DNA of 64,000 nt from Imbricaverruca yamaguchii (taxonomy: Eukaryota > Arthropoda > Thecostraca > Neoverrucidae): the NCBI GenBank assembly GCA_034440575.1, contig JAOTOL010001340.1:213501-277500 (forward strand). The letters are read 5' to 3'. Positions 56,931 to 64,000 of this stretch are shown piece after piece (within the stretch, counting starts at the first letter, position 1; the number at the start of each line of letters is the position of its first letter). Position numbers and translations under genes: made by a program. The notes beneath the pieces were generated by a model that ran no database searches, was not told where the DNA came from, and saw only the letters and a list, made by a program, of their open reading frames with translations.

Positions 56931-57560
56931 ATTACATGGGACAGTGCCGTGCCCAATGGGAAGGGCCATTGTGGGAAGTTGCCCCCTGACAGGTTGTGGG
57001 GCCCCATGAATCGCGTGGAGCTCAGGGAAAAAATGCCATAGTCTCCCTAAAAGTCTCGTTTGGGCCCAAATAATCGCTGGTTGGTTGGATGAATATTGGT
57101 TTTGCGACATGTCGACCGTTGAGACATGTAGCGTCGCCAATCTCTCACGCCGATTGGCCGCGGGCGATGAGTAGCGACAGGTGGGACTCGAACATTAAAT
57201 AATGGCACCGGGGCCCCGAAAAATGACATCGGGTCAAAATAGTCGCGCACGGGCTTCTCAAAAGGACGCTGGGACTTCAAAAGTTCCTACCTGGCCCCCT
57301 GAAAACCACGCTGGGGCTCCAAAGAGTCGTACTGGTGATAAAGAATATAACGACGAAGGCCACAAACAGTCGGGCCGGAACCCCTGAAATTCACGCTTAG
57401 CCTGCTCTACCAAGACTTCTCAACATTACGTCGTGAATCCCAAAAATGTATGTCGGTAATCCAAGGCATACCGAGTTTCGCAAAAAGCGACACAGCCTTC
57501 AAATATGCTCTGCAGCTCGAAATGAACAAACCGGAAGCGCTAAGTAAAAGCATAACGGAG
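56930..57560. repeat. Degenerate satellite-like block, second copy, interrupted by a SINE
   Basis: Shares ATTGTGGGAAGTTGCC, AGGTTGTGGGGCCCC, GGAGCTCAGGGAAAAAATG and AGTTTCGCAAAAAGCG with 44195-45480 and has the same GGGCCCC-AAAA pattern. The SINE at 57078-57196 interrupts it. Confidence 0.65.
57078..57196 (-). mobile_element. tRNA-derived SINE, copy 2 (5'-truncated)
   Basis: On the minus strand it begins GTTCGAGTCCCACCTGTCGC (B box onward) and runs through CCAATCGGCGTGAGAGATTG and CAACGGTCGACATGTCGC to a CCAACCAACC tail. This matches SINE copy 1 from its B box to its end. The A-box half is missing. It is flanked by AAATAAT(C/G)GC at 57068-57077 and 57197-57206, a 10-bp target duplication with one mismatch. 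Confidence 0.85.
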
Positions 57561-57569
57561 GCCCTCAAG

Positions 57570-58555
57570 GCACATCAGGGTCATGAGACCGGACGGGGCC
57601 TCAAATCGGAATTGATCGTAAACAAGGAACAAAAATGCCGGGCAATAAACAAAACATCTTCGAGAAAAAAAAATCTTCGAAAACGCGTCGATACCTTTAA
57701 AATACTATAGGTGTGTGAGAAGCAACAAAGCTGTAAAAAAAAGATCCGGGTTTCAAACGTGTTCCGGGCCACTAGCAAAAATTGGCTGGAGCTCTAAAAC
57801 ACATACATAGAAGAAGAAAACGCAACGGCTAAAAATGCGGACACCTAGCCTAGGTACGGTCACGGCTCGGTAGCCAATCTGAGAGCTTATTTAACCAAAG
57901 AGATGAGGTGCACGAAAGCTCAATGTGTCTCTGGATTTCTTAATCAGGGGAAACTGTGGGAAGAAGAGAACTAATACATCGAATTGAATTTATCGATTCT
58001 TTTTTTTCCAACGAGTCGTCATACCAGGCTTTCTACATGTGAAATTTGGCACAAGACAGCAATTAGCAAAACGTGGGAGGCCTAACAGAAACCGGAGAAG
58101 CGCACGTAGAGTGGCGAACGCGCCGACTGCGCAAGGTGGGTGTACCCGTTCACGAACGTTGGCGTTTTGGCGACCGAGCGTTATTAATTGGAATGGCTGA
58201 TATGGACAAATGTTATATTTTTTAGTGATTTGTTCAGGCGTAATTTCAGCAGCATAAGGTGACTTTTCAAGGAAAACAAAAAAAAAACATCAAATAGGAT
58301 ATGGGGGGTTATGGTTGAAATTCGTAAATTCTGAATGGTGGTAAATTTTGCCCCCTCCACAGGACAGTGAATTTGGCCACTAATTATTATATGACAAAAA
58401 TATGAAGAAGACCTTTGAAAAAAAAATATTGGTGGAAATCCGCGGACTTTTTTACTTGGGGTAGGTGGACACCTTCTAAATCAGTTTGCCCTCTCTCGCA
58501 AATCCTATGTACGACACTGCCATGGCATGATATAATTTGACATGTTTATGGCTTT
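57570..58555. other. Unassigned sequence
   Basis: 57570-57840 may be a weakly preserved continuation of the satellite-like block. The rest shows no gene. Confidence 0.35.
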
Positions 58556-58558
58556 GAT

Positions 58559-58955
58559 TCGCCGCAATGGACAGTGTACTCCGCGGCCCTGGTCTGCCAC
58601 AGTGGACGGTTTGTTTCGCGACCCTGATCCACCACAGTAGATGATGTACTCCGCGGCTGTGATCCGCCGCAGTGGACGCTATGCTTCGGAGCCCTAGTCC
58701 GTCATAGGTGTGCCACACGGCCCCGGTTCATCACAGTGGGTGGAGTACTCCGCGACCCTGGTCTCCCACATTTGATGATGTACTCCATAGCCCTGGTCCA
58801 CCAAATTGGACGGTGTGCTCTGCGACTCCGGCCCGTTACGATGGACCATGTGCTCCGCGGCCCTGGTCCGCCACAGTGGAATATGTACTCCACAGCCTCG
58901 GTCCGCCACAGTGGACGATGTGTTCTGCGACCTTGACCGGCCACAGTGGACGTCA
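58559..58955 (+). repeat. Minisatellite, ~35-bp unit, about 11 copies
   Basis: Units read CCGCCACAGTGGACGATGT, then ACTCCGCGGCCCTGGT, with many substitutions. Two unit-like fragments recur at about 59235-59280 after 280 bp of other sequence. Frames open on both strands here are artefacts. Confidence 0.9.
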
Positions 58956-58959
58956 GGGT

Positions 58960-60360
58960 TGAAAACTGAATTTTCCTGGAATTTTGCCATCCAAAGCATT
59001 ATTCTCCTCACAAAATTATCTTCCATGTTGTTTCCTGCATGTGTTTTCAATTTGGATGTCTGTTGGCGTTGTTCGACAACGAATTGCCCTGTGGTAAAGT
59101 GCTCAAGATTCACCTGCAACTTCAAAGTGACATTATGATGGCAATGTTTGAAGGAAAATATCCCCTCCGTATTCCATAACTCAGTACTTGTCCTCTCCTC
59201 ATCTAGGATTGCAAAATATAAATCCAACCCTGGTAGACGGCATGTACTCGACGGCCCTGGTCAGTCAATGTGAACGGTGTGGGATTAGTCGCGGCTTTGC
59301 ATCAACTTTCCGAACAGTTTTGTGGGCATCAGTTGTCACTTTCTTCGCATTCTACCGTTCACCATACCATTAATGAATACCAATGTCATGCATGCATTAA
59401 TATTTCCCAATTCGTCATAGCCATTGAATCTGCTCGATTCACAGCTGTTCTTGTTGTGCATTTCGATCAATGAATATTGATGACATCAGAAAAACAAATT
59501 GTCAGCAGCGAGACTAACATTATTTCCACTAAAGTAATGATTACAGGTACTGACAGCAGCGCGACCAGATGTTATTTTGGGTGCGGCACCCTTGTGGCCT
59601 TATTCATGTCCCCCGCACCTATATGAAGACTCCTTTCGTATGCCATGTGTTCCTACTGTTCAACATCTTGCGCCTCTATACATATTTGTTCTTCATATGC
59701 TTTATATTTGCTTCACATAATAAGGTCCAGTCACACGAAGTAGGGGTTATCTCGGATCATTATTTGTTCACACAATGTCATGGTGTACTACTTCGGTGGC
59801 TCTAAAACCGAATTGGAATTTCAATTCACAAGGAACAGTAGCATTCGGCATGAGACGACATTGCGGGCACAATGTCGTCCGTCGCCGCTGCTGACGCGCA
59901 CACAAATCCCAGCTCCACACAGAGAACGGCAGTGTAGAATATGCACAATACTTGACTTGACTTAACACCGTTGACCTGGACACATATTTGAAAGCAGAAT
60001 GTCTATATCATTTTGTATCATGTTCTGCACGAAAAAGTTTTCTCCTTACTGTGATACGAAGAGATAATTTGACCTGACCTCTGTTTAGTAACCTTGACCT
60101 TCATTATAATTTTGAGAAAGCGATGATTCGATTTCATGAAAGAACATTATGATCTTGATTTGGTGATGCTATCCTTCAACTATCGCGAGTGGTAGGATTT
60201 TGGAGATGTGGAAATATTATCCTCCTTGATCCGGCCCAAGTCAATTTCAAGGGGAATTTGAAATCAAATTGGTGAATGAGGTCAAGAAGGTAAATATGAT
60301 GGGTCCAAGCACTACCAAAGGTATAGAAAAATCCGGACGCAACCTTTTTGAGGGAAAGGA
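58960..60360. other. Unassigned intergenic sequence
   Basis: No gene recognised. The stretch at 58950-59230 interrupts the minisatellite words on either side, which suggests an insertion into a once longer array. Confidence 0.35.
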
Positions 60361-60368
60361 TTACAAGT

Positions 60369-63250
60369 AGGGGAGACCGGTGGAAAAGGCCCAGGTAAAA
60401 CGCCCATGGTCTCTAAAAAAGAAATCCTTCATCCGATTATTCGGTTGCATTAATTTGGTAGCAGAACATACTTCCTTCTGCTGCCGACTAAAGTTTCGCT
60501 GGCCAGGAACGGTTGCTCTGCGTTTTAGGTGAGTTTTCATATATTTCCCGGTTTTCTTAGATCATAGCGGGCTATTTACGGAAAGGTACATGCTTAACTA
60601 AATATGTGGGAGGAATTTTGTAGGTATTTTTTGTTAAACTCGTCTGTTTTCTGCGATAAAACATCATGACGCAATGCGCCACAATTGTCAACTTAAGAGA
60701 TCCGCTCGCAAAAATAATGTTGCAATTCTGCAGGAAGCCCCGTCCCCATGTCGTGTAAGACCAGGGGCGTCCTACCTGAATTATGGTCACCTGATCCCAG
60801 AACATGTATAGGGGCATATATGTATCTTCCTCCCTAAATATTTAACTGCGAAACAAGACTTAAAATCTTAACGATAGGTATTTTCAACTTCAATGCTGAC
60901 CTTGATAACTGACTTGCTAAATCCCTCATTCCCGCTTTCCTAATCCTGGCATGCCTATTTCAGATTATGCCGATAAAAAGAACAAACAAGAGGGGTAAAT
61001 ATGGGCAAGACAATCTCAGGAAGGCACTCGAGGACATCCGCAGTGGACGATCGGTTCGAAGTACGGCAAAACGCTGGGGCGTGCCGCCGAAAACGCTGAG
61101 GAATCACCGAGACGGGAAAGTAAGAATGCCTGGAAAAGTTCAACTGGGAAGATTTCACTGCGAATTCAGTGCAGAACAATAAGATATTCTCGTTGAAAAG
61201 ATTCGGAACATGGAGAAGTGCCTGTTTGGCCTAACAACGATCGACATTCGCAGAATTGCTTTTGGACTCGCAAAGAAACTTGGCATCCCTCAACGCTTCT
61301 CCAAGTACACACAGACGGCAGGGAAAGAGTGGCTTCGGGGTTTCCTGAAACGCCACCCTGACTTGGGTATCAGAAAGCCGGAGCCAACGAGCCTGGCGCG
61401 CGCGATTGGGTTCAACCGGTCCCAAGTGGATCGCTTCTTCGCCCTGTACAAGGAGCTTATTGACAAGACCAATTATGGCCCTTGGCAGGTTTGGAATGCT
61501 GATGAAACGGGTATCTCAACCGTGCATAAACCTGGAAATATAATCGCTCCAAAGGGCAAAAAAACAAGTAGGGAAGATCACGAGTGCGGAAAAGAGGAAA
61601 ACAGTCACGGTCATCTGTGCCGCGAATGAGGGTGGACAGTCTGTACCCACGGCGATTATACTTACACGAATTCGCATGAACGGAGTCACTCATGAATGGT
61701 GCGCCACCAGGAGCCATTGGCATGTGTACCAAATCGGGATGGACGGACGAAGAGTGTTTTATCAATTGGCTTCACCTTTTCATTTCCACCGTGCGGCCAT
61801 CAAAACAGCACAGGCATCTGCTCATCTTGGGCGGGCATTTCAGCCACAAGACCATCGCCGCGGTGGACCTGGCACGAGACCACGGAGTTGACCTTATCAC
61901 ACTCCCTCCTCACTCGACCCACAAGCTCCAACCTCTCGACGTATCGTGGTTCAAGCCCCTCAAAGCAGCATACAGCGTGGCAGCTGACAACTGGATGATG
62001 GCACACCCAGGCAGGAGGATATCCGAATACGAACTGAGTTAAATCTTCTCAACGGCGTACCTAAAGTGTGCCACGGCAGAGAAGATCGTTGGTGCTTTCC
62101 ACGGAAGTGGAATCTGGCCATTTGACGACAAGAAATTCACCGATGAGGACTATGCCGCAGCTTTTTTTACTCATGAACCGGAGCCTGAACATAGCATGGT
62201 AGACCCCGCGGAGCCAGACCTCGTAGAAGGTGGACCTGAGACGCAGGGTCCCATGATCCAGTGTGATCCAATAGAATATGCCAGGGCACCTTCAACCAGT
62301 TCCACGGATGAGACTTTGTCCGACCTATCTCCTGCTGAGCCCAGACCTGACTCGTCTTCTGCTGAGTCCAAACCAGACCGTTCTCGTGTTTACACTCGGC
62401 CTGACCCATCTTCTGCTGAGATAGGACCTGGCCCATCTAGTGTCGAGGCTGCACCCGGTCCATCTTCTGAATCTCGACCCGGATCATCTCATGTGAGTCA
62501 GATATTAGGTGATCTGTGTGCATCGCCTAAAGCCGAAACCAGAAAGCGCAGTCGACGTGCACAGAAGTCGGAGGTTCTGACGTCATCTCCGATGAAGCAG
62601 CATCTGACAGAAGTGAATCTGGCCAAACAAGCTCGCCTCTCCAAGGGCAAGAAAGCCCCTCCGAAAAAGAGTGAGAAAGCTCCGAAAAACACCCGGAGCA
62701 AACAAGCGTCAGATGACGAAACTTCGTGTTTTTTGTGCGGTATGCAATATAAACTGTTGTGAGGAATGGGTACAGTGTGGCGATTGTGCGAAGTGGGCCT
62801 GTGTACCGTGCACAGACCTGAACGATGGTCAACGGCATTACACGTGTGATTTCCACGGACCCAACTAAGTTCGGCTTCTCACATTGCACAATGCTCATTG
62901 AAAGAACCACTGGATCACTGCAACTTGTCCCACGTGATTTGTGCCACATTGCCCGGGTTACGGCATCACACATTTCGAAGTTCTCACTGGTCATAGATAG
63001 GTATATTTTTTTTGGACCAACCGGTCTGCCATGCTTGTTGTTTTTGTCATCCCAGATATGTTAAACGTTTGCTCTTTTAACTTTTGTTTCCAGTTCATTT
63101 GAATGTTCATTGAATGTTTGAAATGTTCATGGGATGATTTGTTTGATCATAGCTATTGTTTGCGGATTGTTTCACAGATTCAACTCTCCTTTGCTTCATC
63201 GTGCTTTTAAGTTTTAAGTGCTGAAGTGAAACTTAAATAAATACTGCATT
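60369..63250 (+). mobile_element. pogo/Tigger-like DNA transposon (decayed)
   Basis: The transposase gene at 60967-62868 is preceded by AGGGGAGACCGGTGGAAAAG (60372-60391), which may be the left end. A likely splice donor TTTTAG|GTGAGT at 60528/60529 and the acceptor CTATTTCAG|ATTATG just before the start codon suggest an intron in the 5' UTR. An AAATAAAT polyadenylation-like word lies near 63235. I could not find a matching right terminal inverted repeat before 64000, so the outer limits are uncertain. Confidence 0.75.
60967..62868 (+). pseudogene. pogo/Tigger-like transposase (HTH, DDE, C-terminal Cys-rich finger), broken
   Basis: Starts at ATG 60967. Residues 1-60 are a psq-type helix-turn-helix (LRKALEDIRSGRSVRSTAKR, WGVPPKTLRNH). 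A CENPB-type HTH region follows (PQRFSKYTQTAGKEWLRGFL). The DDE core has WNADETGIS (Asp at 61501-61503) and LQPLDVSWFKPLK (Asp at 61938-61940). The second catalytic position reads LLILGGHFSH, with Gly (GGC, 61830-61832) where Asp is expected. A long Ser/Pro/Glu-rich tail leads to CAVCNINC, CCEEWVQCGDCAKWAC, a PHD-like or treble-clef finger, ending at 62868. Lesions: TAA at 61180-61182 and 62040-62042, frameshifts near 61560 (A-run), near 61690 and near 62735. The role would be cut-and-paste transposition. Confidence 0.88.
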
Positions 63251-64000
63251 ATGATCGTGGTGTGTACCTCCAGTTTGTGTCTGCCTCATTCAGGGCCAGA
63301 TCGAGCCGGACCGTTTGGGTGTGAAAACATTTTCGTCGCGCAGTGGCGAAAATTTTGTGATTTTGTGCAATTTGTATATGGAATTTTAATATTTCGCTGA
63401 AAAAAAAATGAGGAACCCCATGTTTCTGCTTCGCATCGCCGAAATTTTTCATTTTTTGGCATATGAAAAGCAATTTTCCACATTTGCCCGGCGTTTATGA
63501 GCGGTAAAACATAGTTTAACACCCTCCCGATTTGGCTTTGGAAGGGGCAAATGCCCATTCAGCCCCTTGGATCCGTTCTAGTCTTATTGAAGCAAACATG
63601 TGGCTGTCAAACTTTACCAGATTTATCCACGCTTTGCCTGCAGCTTGAGTAATAAACTGGATTCCAAATATAAAAGAGCGATATCTAAGACGCCCAGGTG
63701 GGAAGCAACTTACCTACCCCCGTTTGTAAGACGCCCCTTTCCAATACTCCAGCAAAGTCGCTCTCACGTCAAGGAATGGGAGGGGAATCCATTTCAGTGG
63801 CTATATTTACAAAGAAAATTATGCGTAGTTCATTTCATAAAGAAAAAAAATAGACAAAAATTCAATGCCCGAGGTACATTGATTAAATATCCTTAAGAGG
63901 GGCGTGTTACACCAGTCAGGGTTACTACCAACAGGGTTGGAATCAAAATGTTCCTGTTGCGACACACCTGGTGCGTGGACCATTCAAATTTCACAGATTC
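63251..64000. other. Unassigned sequence at the window end
   Basis: No gene recognised. AAGACGCCC words at 63690 and 63731 echo AAAACGCCC at 60396-60404 in the putative left end of the transposon, but in the same orientation. Confidence 0.35.

Noticed and set aside
61210..61629. An independent short transposase gene
   Set aside because: Same frame as the upstream HTH part after a single TAA and continued by frameshifts downstream; it is the middle of one broken gene.
63890..63920. Right terminal inverted repeat of the pogo-like element (GGGGCGTGTTACACC)
   Set aside because: Only a few bases match the inverse of the putative left end, so it is not convincing.

Overview
The window looks like repeat-dense nuclear DNA of an invertebrate metazoan. 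The reasons are a CR1-group LINE family, a tRNA-derived SINE, an LTR retrotransposon, a pogo/Tigger-type DNA transposon, many micro- and minisatellites, and one likely 5' coding exon with a consensus splice donor. I see no bacterial gene organisation, rRNA, CRISPR array or functional tRNA gene. I cannot name the phylum; CTAACCTAACC-rich stretches and the mix of elements would fit an arthropod or another invertebrate, but nothing here proves it.

Layout. 1-4.5 kb: nearly complete ORF2 of a CR1-like LINE (copy 1), preceded by unrecognised sequence. 4.7-9 kb: minisatellites. 10.0-10.6 kb: an old antisense CR1/L2-like relic with a younger SINE nested in it. 12.9-15.1 kb: a GC-rich block and a 41/43-bp minisatellite. 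16.6-18.1 kb: dispersed repeats and a ~200-bp (GT)n run. 19.8-20.4 kb: candidate first coding exon of a host gene (minus strand) below a CRE-containing promoter-like segment. 24.2-28.7 kb: GC-rich LTR retrotransposon copy A (5-bp target duplication, gag, protease, RT, RNase H, integrase, all broken). 32.3-33.2 kb: a minisatellite with CACGTG in most units. 35.8-38.4 and 39.1-40.5 kb: CR1-like copies 2 (plus) and 3 (minus). 41-45.5 kb: AT-rich repeats and a degenerate satellite-like block. 45.7-48.5 kb: LTR element copy B (minus). 48.5-51.4 kb: microsatellites, the 3' end of a second LINE type, and a GGTCG array. 53.5-57.5 kb: further dispersed repeats and a second SINE copy. 60.4-63.2 kb: a decayed pogo-like transposase gene with a C-terminal Cys-rich finger.

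How the parts relate. Almost every protein-coding signal belongs to a mobile element and all of them are disabled. Comparing copies inside the window shows the individual lesions: stops, small indels, an in-frame loss of the RT catalytic motif, and tandem amplifications. LTR copies A and B share one frameshift, which suggests descent from an already defective progenitor. The only plausible host coding sequence is the ~112-codon exon at 19.8-20.1 kb, with a weaker exon candidate at 34.7-34.9 kb. The rest is intergenic or intronic repeat DNA. All comparisons were made by eye.
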